Position numbers and translations under genes: made by a program. From contig JABRVW010000042.1 of NCBI GenBank assembly GCA_039961715.1, positions 66,303 to 130,302 on the forward strand: a DNA stretch of 64,000 bases. The letters are read 5' to 3'. Source of the DNA: JACQPU01 sp039961715. Its GTDB lineage: Bacteria > Bacteroidota > Ignavibacteria > UBA10030. Shown here in pieces: positions 53,579 through 62,783 of this stretch. A model generated the notes under the pieces. It did no database searches. It was not told the DNA's origin and saw only the letters and a program-made list of their open reading frames with translations. How positions within the stretch are numbered: position 1 is the first letter of the stretch; every line of letters begins with the position of its first letter.

Positions 53579-56171
53579 GGGTCGTCGTGTTTGATCCCGG
53601 AATCTCCACAATGATGGTCGTCCCTTTGCCCGGACTCGATTCGATCATGAGAGTGCCTCCGAACGAAACGGCCCGCTCCCTCATGCTGACAATGCCGATG
53701 CCGCCCCCCGGTCGGACTTCCTTTGTGGACCCGGATGTGTTGAATCCCCTCCCGTCATCTTCGATCACCAGGCGGGTCCGCCCCTCCATTCCGAGCAATT
53801 GAACGTCTGCCGCCGTCGCGCCCGAGTGCTTTGCGACATTGTTCAGGGCTTCCTGGACGATCCGGTACAGGTTCACTTCCAACGACCGGTCGAACCGCCC
53901 ATCGATTCCGTGTGAGCGGAAGGTGACGTTCAGGTTCATGCGGCGAGAAACGTTCTCGCAGAGGAGTTGAAGCGCGGGGGCAAGTCCGAAATCCTCCAGG
54001 ACGCTCGGCATGAGATTGTAGGAAATCTCCCTCGCCTCGGTCACGACATTATCGAGGAGCGTCTTGATCTCCTTCAGTTTCTTCTTTTCTTCCTCATCCT
54101 GTCCCACACTGTCTTCGAGTACCTCCACATTGAACTTGATCGCAGTGAGCATCTGGCCCAGGCCGTCGTGAATCTCGCGTGCAATGCGCCGGCGCTCCTC
54201 CTCCTGGGATGCCACGCGAGCGCTTGTGAGCTTTTCCAGCTGCTGCTCGCGCTCCCTCAGGTCCTCATACAACTCGGCATTCGCGATCGCGATCGCGGAC
54301 TTTCCCGCAAGGGAGGTGAGCAGACGCAGTTCCCGGTCCTTGAAGCTGCGCTCCCGGCGAAAGCCCACGACCACAACGCCTTTCAGGTTCTTCTTGATCC
54401 CGAACGGGAAACCAGCCGCCGTCACCAGCCCTTCCCTGGCAAGAACGGGGAAATGGTCTTCGGTGATTGTGTCGTCTGCTCGCGACAGCATGATCGCTCT
54501 TTCCTTTCGGAGCAGGTCCCTGTGGACACCCTGCAACGGAAGAGGCATGTCGGGGACAGGATGGGTGTTCCCCCACACACCTCTCCAAGTATAGGTTCCT
54601 CGCTCCTCGTTGACCAGAATAACCCCCGTAAACTCGGCGCGCGTGAACGCGCGTGCGTGCCGCGTGACAAGGTTCAGAAGATCCTCGAGATCCACCATCG
54701 CCACCAGCTGGCGGTCAATGGCCGTCATGGATTCCTGTTCCCAGAACCACAGGGCCTGCTCCCGCTCCAGTGCCTTCCGCTCGGTGATGTCTCTGAGCGA
54801 TGAGAGCATGGCAGGACTGCCGTTCCACCGGATGATCCGGGCGTTCATCTCCAGATCGATGACTCGTTTTGAACGCGTCAATCCCTTCAATTCATAATTC
54901 TTGAAAATATCCTCCCCCACGTCGCCGTTCAGCAGTTCGTCGTTGAAAAATGCCTTGCTCCCCGGAGCAATGAACTCCTCAAAGGGAACGGCCAGCATGG
55001 CGTCTGCGGATTGGTGTTCGAAGATCCTGACGGCAGATTCATTGACAAAGACCAGGTTCCCGTTCTGGACCACCATCAGGCCGTCCAGCGAACTCTCGAC
55101 AATGTTCCGGTACTTCTCCTGCGATTCTTCCGCAAGCCGCGCCAGTTCTCTTCGATCGCTCACATCCCGCGCAATCAGAATCAATCCGCGCATCCGGCTG
55201 CTCTCCACCATGGGCGTCGCCGCCACCGAGACCGGAAACTCCCTTCCATCCATCGTCCGGTAATGGAGATCGAACACCCTGCCCCGTTCCGGAAGGCGTT
55301 CGTTCAACATCTCATACACGCGCTCGAATTCCACCACGAACTCCTTCACATGGACCGCACCCCAGGCTCTGTCTTCCGGCAGGGCCAGCGTCTTTCGGAA
55401 TGCCTCCGTGGCAAATGTGATGTACCCGTTGCCGTTGATGGCGCACACGAGGTCTCCTGCGGAATCCAGCACTCGCCCGGCCACCAGATCCTCGGTGGGC
55501 GAGAGCACTCGCAGGCGCAACAGTGCCGCCGTGGCGACCCCCACGCCCGCGACGCCAACGATGGTCAGATGAAGCGACTGGGCCTTGATCTGTCCCGGTA
55601 TGAAGGAAAAATCAACACACAAGGCAACGGCGGCCGGAACAGCAAGGCCCACGAGGAAAAGAAGCACCTGAGAACGCTCCGGCCTCGAACGGGTCATTCG
55701 ATACTTGAAGAAGAAGAGGGCAAAGCCGGCGCCAAGACACAGCAGGAGCCAGGCTCGGAAGAACTCGTACCCCTCCCCATGCCCCATCGCATGGGTACTT
55801 CCCGAGGAGGCCAGCGCGAAGAGATAACCGTGGAGGGCAAGGCCGGCGAATGTCATGCCGATGAGATAGACGGGAGCGACAGCATAGAGGCGGGCGGGGG
55901 ACGATCGGCCGAAGAAGACAAGAGCAAAATCGAGGAAGACCGAGGGGACGAGCGCCAGGGCTGTGGTGGCAACCGGCAGAAAGGACGATGCCGCCAGACC
56001 GCTCTCATGGAGATGGATGCCGAAATCCCCGAATGCCCATGTTGCCGCAACGCCGGTCAAGAGGAGCCACATCCGGGCGATCGACGAACGCGGGTTGGAA
56101 AGAAACACTGCTCCCCCAAACGAAACCAGCAGGACTGTCGCGGCAAGGGAGACTATCGCTTCAGCGTTCAT
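53571..56171 (-). CDS. Membrane sensor kinase with PAS-PAS-GAF and HisKA_3 (NarX/DegS type)
   Basis: 866 residues. Seven-helix N-terminal membrane region (about 1-220), PAS domains at about 230-345 and 355-470, a GAF domain at about 490-635, then a DegS/NarX-type dimerisation domain with His in RRIAREIHDGLGQ and an ATPase domain (NVAKHSGA, DDGRGFN, GGGIGIVSMRERA). Cognate of the LuxR-type regulator. First gene of a four-gene signalling operon reaching to 50020. Confidence 0.92.
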   Translation of the reverse strand: MNAEAIVSLAATVLLVSFGGAVFLSNPRSSIARMWLLLTGVAATWAFGDFGIHLHESGLAASSFLPVATTALALVPSVFLDFALVFFGRSSPARLYAVAPVYLIGMTFAGLALHGYLFALASSGSTHAMGHGEGYEFFRAWLLLCLGAGFALFFFKYRMTRSRPERSQVLLFLVGLAVPAAVALCVDFSFIPGQIKAQSLHLTIVGVAGVGVATAALLRLRVLSPTEDLVAGRVLDSAGDLVCAINGNGYITFATEAFRKTLALPEDRAWGAVHVKEFVVEFERVYEMLNERLPERGRVFDLHYRTMDGREFPVSVAATPMVESSRMRGLILIARDVSDRRELARLAEESQEKYRNIVESSLDGLMVVQNGNLVFVNESAVRIFEHQSADAMLAVPFEEFIAPGSKAFFNDELLNGDVGEDIFKNYELKGLTRSKRVIDLEMNARIIRWNGSPAMLSSLRDITERKALEREQALWFWEQESMTAIDRQLVAMVDLEDLLNLVTRHARAFTRAEFTGVILVNEERGTYTWRGVWGNTHPVPDMPLPLQGVHRDLLRKERAIMLSRADDTITEDHFPVLAREGLVTAAGFPFGIKKNLKGVVVVGFRRERSFKDRELRLLTSLAGKSAIAIANAELYEDLREREQQLEKLTSARVASQEEERRRIAREIHDGLGQMLTAIKFNVEVLEDSVGQDEEEKKKLKEIKTLLDNVVTEAREISYNLMPSVLEDFGLAPALQLLCENVSRRMNLNVTFRSHGIDGRFDRSLEVNLYRIVQEALNNVAKHSGATAADVQLLGMEGRTRLVIEDDGRGFNTSGSTKEVRPGGGIGIVSMRERAVSFGGTLMIESSPGKGTTIIVEIPGSNTTTHG

Positions 56172-56301
56172 CCAGGAAGCTTCTCACGTGGGACAAAAGT
56201 ACCGAACGCCCGCTTGAAGTGCAAACGGATGTTTTTGAGGGACGCATCCCCGCCGAATCCGTGGCAGGATGGTTTCTGCGAGGAGGAACGAAACGATAAA
56301 C

Positions 56302-56682
56302 CTACTTTGCGATCAGCTTCGCGTAGGCCTCGGCCGTCAACAACCCCTTCACTTCGTCCTGATTCCCGATCCGAACCTTGATCATCCAGCCGGACCCGTA
56401 AGGTTCCTTGTTGACGATTTCGGGGGTTTCCTGAACAGCCTTGTTCACCTCGAGCACCTCGCCGCTCAATGGGGCAAAGAGTTCTGAAACAGCCTTCACG
56501 GCTTCGATGGTTCCAAAAGGCTTGCCTTGGATCAGCTTCGTCCCCTTCGCGGGAAGCTCGACAAAAACGATGTCGCCCAGTTCTCCCTGAGCGTAATCAG
56601 TGATTCCTACAACCCCCGTTTCTCCTTCGATCCGAATCCATTCATGTTCTTTTGTGTAGTGCAGATTTTCCGGCAGGTTCAT
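56302..56682 (-). CDS. gcvH: Glycine cleavage system H protein
   Basis: 126 residues, full length. Lipoyl-lysine is Lys63 in TIEAVKAVSEL. Carries the aminomethyl group between the P, T and L proteins. gcvT and gcvP are not in the window. ATG 56682 begins MNLPENLHYTKEHEWI, the conserved start. 29 bases after accC. Confidence 0.95.
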   Translation of the reverse strand: MNLPENLHYTKEHEWIRIEGETGVVGITDYAQGELGDIVFVELPAKGTKLIQGKPFGTIEAVKAVSELFAPLSGEVLEVNKAVQETPEIVNKEPYGSGWMIKVRIGNQDEVKGLLTAEAYAKLIAK

Positions 56683-56711
56683 GCTCGCTGTCTCCGTTGG
56701 TATTCTGTCGT

Positions 56712-58052
56712 TCAATCCAGTCCGTTCCAGGACTCAATGAACGTCGTATCAAAGTTTCCGCTCCGAAAGCGCTCGTCTTTCATGAGCTTCTTGTGGAACG
56801 GAATCGTTGTATGGATGCCTTCAACAACAAATTCATCCAGGGCATGGTACGCCTTCTCGATTGCCTCTTCGCGCCGTTTGCTCTTCACGATCAGCTTTGC
56901 GACGAGCGAATCGTAGAACGGCGGGATATGATACCCGTCGTATGCATGGGTATCCACTCTGACGCCGAATCCCCCCGGGAAGTGCAGGGTGTCGATTTTC
57001 CCCGGCGAAGGCCTGAAGTTGTGCCGCGGATCCTCGGCATTGATCCTGCATTCAATCGCGTGCCACTGGGGCTTCAAGGCTGCCTTCTTCACGCGTCCCC
57101 CGGCCGCCATCTCGATCTGCATCTTGACAAGGTCCACGCCGTACACCTCCTCCGTCACCGGATGCTCCACCTGAATCCGCGTGTTCATCTCCATGAAGTA
57201 GAAATTCTTGTGCTTGTCGAGGAGAAACTCAATCGTCCCCGCGCCCACGTACTTCACGCTTTTTGCGCCACGCACCGCGGCGGCGCCCATGGCTTCACGC
57301 AGCTCGGGTGTGAGCGCCGGCGAAGGAGATTCCTCAACAAGCTTCTGATGCCGCCGCTGGATCGAACAATCGCGTTCGCCGAAATGCACCACGCTGCCGT
57401 GCCGGTCCCCCATGACCTGGATTTCCACATGACGGGGCTCTTCCACATACTTTTCAAGGTACACCGCCGCATTCCCGAATGCCGTTTCCGCTTCATGGCT
57501 TGCCGTCCTGAAGGCGTTCTCAAGCTCCGAGGCATCGCGGACAATCCGCATGCCGCGGCCGCCGCCGCCCGCCGAGGCCTTGATCATCACCGGATAGCCG
57601 ATGTCGGAAGCGATGCGCTTTGCGTCGTTAAAATTCGAAATGGTCCCTTCCGAGCCCGGAACCACGGGAACCTCGGCTTTGCGCATCGTCTCCTTGGCAA
57701 GGGCCTTGTCGCCCATCGCCGAAATTGCCTCGGGCGAGGGCCCGATGAACGTAAGGCCTGAAGCGGCGCAAATCTCCGCAAAACTCGCGTTCTCGGCCAA
57801 AAACCCGTAACCCGGATGCACGGCATCGGCATTCGTAATCTCAGCCGCCGCCATGATGCGCGGGATGTTCAGATAACTCTCCTTGCTGGGGGGCGGTCCG
57901 ATGCACACAGCCTCGTCGGCAAACTTGACGTGGAGGGACAAGCGATCGGCCTCGGAATACACGGCCACGGTCTTGATCCCCATCTCCCGACAGGCGCGAA
58001 TCACGCGGAGGGCTATCTCGCCCCGGTTGGCTATGAGGACTTTCTTAAACAC
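56712..58052 (-). CDS. accC: Acetyl-CoA carboxylase, biotin carboxylase subunit
   Basis: 446 residues: N-terminal KVLIANRGEIALRVIRA, ATP-grasp glycine loop KASAGGGGRGMR, catalytic region MEMNTRIQVEHPVTEE. Carboxylates biotin on AccB with ATP and bicarbonate for fatty acid synthesis. Between accB and gcvH on the same strand. Confidence 0.97.
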   Translation of the reverse strand: MFKKVLIANRGEIALRVIRACREMGIKTVAVYSEADRLSLHVKFADEAVCIGPPPSKESYLNIPRIMAAAEITNADAVHPGYGFLAENASFAEICAASGLTFIGPSPEAISAMGDKALAKETMRKAEVPVVPGSEGTISNFNDAKRIASDIGYPVMIKASAGGGGRGMRIVRDASELENAFRTASHEAETAFGNAAVYLEKYVEEPRHVEIQVMGDRHGSVVHFGERDCSIQRRHQKLVEESPSPALTPELREAMGAAAVRGAKSVKYVGAGTIEFLLDKHKNFYFMEMNTRIQVEHPVTEEVYGVDLVKMQIEMAAGGRVKKAALKPQWHAIECRINAEDPRHNFRPSPGKIDTLHFPGGFGVRVDTHAYDGYHIPPFYDSLVAKLIVKSKRREEAIEKAYHALDEFVVEGIHTTIPFHKKLMKDERFRSGNFDTTFIESWNGLD

Positions 58053-58077
58053 GGAGGGTCATTTATAGAGGTGAGGG

Positions 58078-58563
58078 TCAGGCCGGGTCGATATAAAACA
58101 ATACTTGATTGTATTCAACGGGCCTGGCGTTGTCAACGGCGATCTTCACGACTGTTCCGGCAATGTCGGATTCGATCTCATTCATGAGTTTCATGGCCTC
58201 AACGATACAAAGCACGTCTCCGGCCTTCACGGCCTGGCCTACTTCGACGTACGGCTCGGCATCAGGGGAGGGAGCACGATAGAATGTCCCCACGATCGGC
58301 GACCGGATTTCATGATAGGTCTTCTCAGCCGGTTTCGGTTTCTCTTCGGCCTGCGGAGCAGATGCCGGCGGGGGTGCGGCCTGAGGCTGAGGGGCCTGAA
58401 CGGGCTGATACATGGGCACTTGCATCACAGGCTGAGGATATCCGCCGGTCGAATTCCGGTTCTTGGCAACCCTGATCTTCTTGCCTTCTTCCTCAATCTC
58501 CACTTCGTCAACATCGCTGTGTTCAACCAGCTTGATGATCTTTTTGATGTAGGAGAGATCCAT
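58078..58563 (-). CDS. accB: Acetyl-CoA carboxylase, biotin carboxyl carrier protein
   Basis: 161 residues: N-terminal helix, Pro/Ala/Gln-rich linker (about residues 50-85), and biotinyl domain with Lys125 in VEAMKLMNE. ATG 58563 is preceded by GGAG; an upstream ATG would add eight residues. 25 bases before accC. Confidence 0.96.
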   Translation of the reverse strand: MDLSYIKKIIKLVEHSDVDEVEIEEEGKKIRVAKNRNSTGGYPQPVMQVPMYQPVQAPQPQAAPPPASAPQAEEKPKPAEKTYHEIRSPIVGTFYRAPSPDAEPYVEVGQAVKAGDVLCIVEAMKLMNEIESDIAGTVVKIAVDNARPVEYNQVLFYIDPA

Positions 58564-58667
58564 GAGCGCTCCAATGTTGATCCCCAAGGAAAACTCGAAA
58601 TCCTAATATCGAATTCGAAAAGGACCAGTCCTCGATCCGGAATTCGTATTTCCGATTTGGTGCTTGT

Positions 58668-58695
58668 TTCGTATTTCGTGCTTCGTATTTCGTGC
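58668..58695. repeat. Tandem 14-base repeat TTCGTATTTCGTGC between efp and accB
   Basis: Two perfect copies side by side (58668-58681, 58682-58695), preceded by related ATATCGAATTCGAAA and GGAATTCGTATTTCCG. Another short dispersed repeat type of this genome. Confidence 0.6.
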
Positions 58696-58700
58696 TATTT

Positions 58701-59264
58701 CTAGTTCTTCACCCGCTCCAGATACTCCCCCGTTCTCGTATCCACCTTGATCACATCCCCCTCATTGATGAAAAGCGGTACGTTCACTGTCGCGCCGGTT
58801 TCCACGGTTGCCGGCTTGGTCGCCCCCGTAGCCGTGTCCCCCTTGACACCAGGGACCGTCTCTACGACCTTCAATTGCACGTTGAATGGAATCTCCGCTC
58901 CGATCGCAGCACCATCCACCAGCATGAGCTGAATGGTTTCACCTTCCTTCAGGAACTTCGCTGCGTTACCCAGTATCTTTTCGTCGACGGGGATTTGCTC
59001 ATAACTCTCCTTGTCCATGAACTGATAACTGGCACCGTCATGATACAGATACTGGAACTCCTTCTGGTCCACCCGCACCTCTTCAACGGTCTCCCCGGAA
59101 CGGAACCGGTTCTCTGTCACGCGGCCGTTTCGGAGATTCCTGAGCTTCGCCTGAACGAAGGCTCTGAGATTCCCGGGGGTCCTGTGGATGAACTCATCTA
59201 TCCGATGAAGCTCCCCATTGAACTTGATAACCATCCCAACACGAAAATCAGCGGTTGTTGCCAT
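58701..59264 (-). CDS. efp: Elongation factor P, with Asn at the tip position
   Basis: 187 residues with the three-domain EF-P layout and the C-terminal signature region (KPATVETGATVNVPLFINEGD, GEYLERV). EF-P relieves ribosome stalling at polyproline. At the loop that carries the modified Lys34 in E. coli (PGKGQAF) this protein has TPGNLRAF, so residue 32 is Asn. The usual efp-accB-accC order is kept. Confidence 0.93.
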   Translation of the reverse strand: MATTADFRVGMVIKFNGELHRIDEFIHRTPGNLRAFVQAKLRNLRNGRVTENRFRSGETVEEVRVDQKEFQYLYHDGASYQFMDKESYEQIPVDEKILGNAAKFLKEGETIQLMLVDGAAIGAEIPFNVQLKVVETVPGVKGDTATGATKPATVETGATVNVPLFINEGDVIKVDTRTGEYLERVKN

Positions 59265-59541
59265 GAAATCACCAAAAAACGAATCGTTTTTGACAAAAAT
59301 TGAGCCATTTTGCCCAAAAAATGGGCAGAAAAGTTACACAAAAGAAGGAGTAATGTCAAGGAGATTAAAATTTGGTGATCGTGGTACGAAGATACACTCA
59401 GGAGGGACGAATGGCTGTCTGTCTATCTTCCGATTTCTGTTTTCTCTTTGGGTTTGCGGCCATTTGTGCGTATATTGGCCTCAAATCTCCGCTTTTCAAG
59501 CCAATTTTGGCAGATTTTGCAGTCGAAGGAGGTTCGAGCGA
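59265..59541. other. Divergent intergenic region between efp and the CBS gene
   Basis: 277 bases containing promoters for both directions, which I cannot place with confidence. A small palindrome TGCCCA-N6-TGGGCA lies near 59313-59330. Confidence 0.4.
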
Positions 59542-60927
59542 ATGCCTAAGGACCTTTCCAGGATCAAGTATCACGAAACCATCCTCTCCACCGTGGGTTT
59601 GACACCGCTGGTCAGGCTGAACAAGGTCACCGCGGGCCTCAAGCCCCACGTTTTCGCAAAGGTCGAGTTTTTCAATCCGGGCGGCTCGGTGAAGGACCGG
59701 ATTGGAATCGGCATCATAGAAGAGGCCGAGCGCGAGGGCCGGCTGAAGCCCGGGGGCACCATTGTTGAGGCTACGTCCGGAAACACCGGCCTGGGTCTGG
59801 CAATTGCCGCCGCTGTTAAAGGATACCATTGCATTTTCACGATGCCCGACAAGATGAGCATCGAGAAGATCAGGCTTCTGCGGGCTTTCGGTGCCGAGGT
59901 CATTGTCACCCCCACAGCCGTTCCCCACGAGTCTCCGGAGAGTTACACCGAGGTCGCCAAGCGGATCGTCCGCGAAACGCCGAACTCGATCCTCGCCAAC
60001 CAGTACTACAATCCCAAGAATCCAGAGGCGCACTACCTCACGACCGGACCTGAGATCTGGGAGCAAACCGGCGGGCAGATCACGCACTTTGTCTGCGGCA
60101 TTGGCACGGGCGGGACAATCACCGGGACTGGAAGATTTCTGAAGGAAAGGAACTCCGCAATCAAGGTCATCGGAATCGACCCGAAGGGATCAGTCCTCCG
60201 CGAGTATTTCTACACTAAAAAGTTCAGGCCTGTTTTCAAAACGTACAAGGTGGAAGGCATCGGCCAGGATTATATTCCCGGCGTTCTGCAGTTTCAGTTT
60301 GTTGATGACGTCATTGAAGTGACCGACCGTGAATCGTTTTTGATGGCCCGGCGATTGACGCGGGAGGAAGGGATTTTTGTGGGGGGATCGGCGGGCACGG
60401 CAATGGCCGGGGCCTTGAAGTACGCTGAACGGCTCGGCAGTGACGACATTGTCGTTGTGCTCCTCCCGGACACAGGCGAACGCTACCTGAGCAAGATCTA
60501 CAACGACGATTGGATGAGGGAAAACCGCTTCCTGATTCCGGAAAAGATCACGATCGGCTATGTTCTCGAGAGCAAGCGCGGCGTTCCCGATCTGGTGTCC
60601 ATCGATCCCGCCGCCACCGTGCGAAAGGCCCTCGACCTCATCAACGAACACAATGTATCCCAGCTGCCTGTCATGGAAAACGGGACCGCGGTGGGAAGCA
60701 TCGAAGAGAGCGAGCTGATGAGCGCGGTCATTGCGAATCCCGCGACGTTCGACGCCTCAGTCAGCTCCGTCATGAAACCGCCTTTCCCCTCTGTTGCACG
60801 CGACGAACCGATCAACCATGCGATCTCGTTCCTCTCGAAGAAGAATCCGGCCGTTCTGGTGGAGGATGGAAAGAAGGTGGTGGGAATCCTGACAAGGTAT
60901 GATGTGATTGAGTATATGTCGCGGTAG
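59542..60927 (+). CDS. Cystathionine beta-synthase
   Basis: 461 residues. PLP-lysine is Lys51 in NPGGSVKDRIG; substrate loop TSGNTG, phosphate loop GIGTGGTITGTG. The C-terminal part has two CBS domains (HNVSQLPVMENG, PAVLVEDGKKVVGILT). The CBS pair separates it from simple cysteine synthase. Condenses serine and homocysteine. AAGGAGG lies 9 bases upstream of the ATG. A gamma-lyase gene follows on the same strand, giving a reverse transsulfuration pathway. Confidence 0.92.
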   Translation: MPKDLSRIKYHETILSTVGLTPLVRLNKVTAGLKPHVFAKVEFFNPGGSVKDRIGIGIIEEAEREGRLKPGGTIVEATSGNTGLGLAIAAAVKGYHCIFTMPDKMSIEKIRLLRAFGAEVIVTPTAVPHESPESYTEVAKRIVRETPNSILANQYYNPKNPEAHYLTTGPEIWEQTGGQITHFVCGIGTGGTITGTGRFLKERNSAIKVIGIDPKGSVLREYFYTKKFRPVFKTYKVEGIGQDYIPGVLQFQFVDDVIEVTDRESFLMARRLTREEGIFVGGSAGTAMAGALKYAERLGSDDIVVVLLPDTGERYLSKIYNDDWMRENRFLIPEKITIGYVLESKRGVPDLVSIDPAATVRKALDLINEHNVSQLPVMENGTAVGSIEESELMSAVIANPATFDASVSSVMKPPFPSVARDEPINHAISFLSKKNPAVLVEDGKKVVGILTRYDVIEYMSR

Positions 60928-61110
60928 CGCAAGATGCTCGCTGATACTCACAGATACTCGCTGATGGGTTATTGGAATGAGTGCAAGAATTTGGAACGAG
61001 TGCAAGAATTTGGAATGAGTGCAAGAATTTGGAATGAGTGCAAGAAATTTATACTCGCTGATACTCACAGATACTCGCTGATGGGTTGTTAGAATGAGTG
61101 CAGTAGATAG
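60926..61110. repeat. Left boundary repeat with four 19-base tandem units
   Basis: Two copies of a GATACTCACAGATACTCGCT / GATGGGTTATT motif (about 60926-60973 and 61051-61095) enclose four tandem copies of GGAATGAGTGCAAGAATTT (60974-60992, 60993-61011, 61012-61030, 61031-61050; the last has one extra A). An inverted partner of the outer motif lies at 61567-61614. Confidence 0.85.
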
Positions 61111-61166
61111 GCATCCATGAAACGTCAATACAAAGGATAAGTCACTTACAAACTCTGGGGGAAGTT

Positions 61167-61550
61167 ATGGGGGAATACCTTTACGAAGAAATCACCAGAC
61201 ATATCATAGGGGCGGCGTTTGATGTTCACAACGCGCTGGGAAAAGGACTTCAGGAGAAGGTTTACGAAAACGCCCTCGCAGTGGGAATAAGGTGTGCAGG
61301 ACTCAAAGCCGAGCAACAGAAGCCACTCCCTCTGTTTTTTAATAACGTGAGAGTAGGAACTCAAGTATTCGACCTGATCGTCGAAGAACGGATTCTCGTC
61401 GAGGTGAAGGCGGTGAAGACAATTGCAACGGCACACATTTCGCAGGTACTCGGCTATCTCAAAAACACGAAATTCCAGCTTGGCCTTATCATCAATTTCG
61501 GGGACAAGGTTTCAGTGAAAAGACTCATCTTAACGACTGAACACCGATGA
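61167..61550 (+). CDS. GxxExxY protein (PD-(D/E)XK-like small protein)
   Basis: 127 residues with the family signature Gly27-x-x-Glu30-x-x-Tyr33 (GLQEKVY) and a nuclease-like core: Glu30, Asp69 (FDLIVE), Glu79-x-Lys81 (VEVKAV). The family (TIGR04256-type) has no established function. It sits alone between inverted repeats, between two genes of one pathway. The start has GGGGGAAGTT upstream. Confidence 0.85.
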   Translation: MGEYLYEEITRHIIGAAFDVHNALGKGLQEKVYENALAVGIRCAGLKAEQQKPLPLFFNNVRVGTQVFDLIVEERILVEVKAVKTIATAHISQVLGYLKNTKFQLGLIINFGDKVSVKRLILTTEHR

Positions 61551-61583
61551 TTGCCTTCCCTTCATTGTAATAACTCATCGGTG
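61542..61583 (+). terminator. Stem-loop at the end of the GxxExxY gene
   Basis: CACCGATGA and TCATCGGTG are exact reverse complements separated by about 24 bases, the first arm including the stop codon. No T-run, so either a weak terminator or part of the element. Confidence 0.4.
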
Positions 61584-61614
61584 AAATCAGCGAGTATCCG
61601 TGAGTATCTTGCGC
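61567..61614. repeat. Right boundary repeat, inverted relative to the left one
   Basis: The reverse complement reads TTGCGCAAGATACTCACGGA followed by TACTCGCTGAT and GAGTTATTACAATGA. It aligns with the left repeat apart from a 9-base insertion (TTTCACCGA). It ends just before the ribosome-binding site of the next gene. Confidence 0.8.
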
Positions 61615-61629
61615 AAACAAGGAGCAACC

Positions 61630-62769
61630 ATGGGCTTTTCAACGAAGGCAATCCACGCGGCCATTGAGCCGGATCCGACCTACGGATCCATCATGACCCC
61701 CATTCATCTTACCTCCACCTACGTCCAGGAGGAGTTGGGAAAGAACAAGGGCTATGAGTATGCCCGTGTTTCCAATCCCACCAGGACCGTCCTCGAGCGG
61801 CAGATCGCGGCGCTGGAAGGTGGTAAGGAAGGGCTGGCCTTCGCATCAGGGATGGCAGCCATTTCCACGCTGTTCGCGCTCCTCAAGGCCGGCGACCATG
61901 TCGTGGCATCGCACAACGTGTACGGAGGCGTCTATCGCCTGGCCCAGGGCGTGCTCTCAAATTTCCAGCTCGACTTCTCATTTGTCGATACAACCGATCT
62001 CGACAATATCAGGAAAGCACTGAAACCCAGCACGCGGATGGTGTACATCGAAACGCCCACGAATCCGACGATGGAAGTGACGGATCTCAACGGCGTTGCG
62101 AAAATCTGCAGGGAGAAGAAGCTTGTCTCCGTGGTGGATAACACCTTCGCCACCCCCTATCTGCAGAGTCCCCTTGAGCATGGCATCGACATCGTTGTGC
62201 ACAGCGCCACGAAGTATCTCAACGGCCACAGCGACATGCTGGGCGGGCTCATCGTGCTGAACGACAAGGAAACCGCGGACCGGCTGAGGTTCCTTCAGAA
62301 ATCCATCGGCGGCATCATGAGCCCGTTTGAGGCATGGATGTGCCTGCGCGGCATCAAGACCCTTGCCGTCCGTATGGACCGACACAACCGTAATGCGGTG
62401 GATATCGCGGAGTTCCTTGCCCAACAGGGAAAAGTGAAGAAGGTGAACTTCCCGGGATTAGTCTCGCATCCCCAGCACCGTCTGGCGAAAAAACAGATGC
62501 GGGGGTTCGGAGGGATGCTGTCATTCGATCTCGGTACTCTGGAAAATGCAAAGGCGTTTCTGAAGCATGTAAGACTGTGCGCGCTGGCGGAAAGCCTGGG
62601 AGGGGTGGAAACGCTGATCTCTCATCCGGCTACGATGACCCATTCGTTCATCTCGCCGGAACAGAGGAAGGCCATCGGCATCGGTGAGGGCCTCGTTCGG
62701 CTCTCGGTGGGAATTGAGGATGTGGAGGATATCAGGGAAGATCTGAAGCAGGCCCTGGCGGAGGTGTGA
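61630..62769 (+). CDS. Cystathionine gamma-lyase / gamma-synthase family PLP enzyme
   Basis: 379 residues of the Cys/Met metabolism family: YEYARVSNPTR, LAFASGMAAIST, VVDNTFATPYLQ, PLP-lysine Lys195 in HSATKYLNGHSD, and C-terminal RLSVGIEDVEDI. Pairing with the beta-synthase suggests gamma-lyase (cystathionine to cysteine), but the gamma-synthase cannot be told apart by eye. AAGGAG precedes the ATG. Confidence 0.88.
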   Translation: MGFSTKAIHAAIEPDPTYGSIMTPIHLTSTYVQEELGKNKGYEYARVSNPTRTVLERQIAALEGGKEGLAFASGMAAISTLFALLKAGDHVVASHNVYGGVYRLAQGVLSNFQLDFSFVDTTDLDNIRKALKPSTRMVYIETPTNPTMEVTDLNGVAKICREKKLVSVVDNTFATPYLQSPLEHGIDIVVHSATKYLNGHSDMLGGLIVLNDKETADRLRFLQKSIGGIMSPFEAWMCLRGIKTLAVRMDRHNRNAVDIAEFLAQQGKVKKVNFPGLVSHPQHRLAKKQMRGFGGMLSFDLGTLENAKAFLKHVRLCALAESLGGVETLISHPATMTHSFISPEQRKAIGIGEGLVRLSVGIEDVEDIREDLKQALAEV

Positions 62770-62783
62770 ACTCAACCACCACC

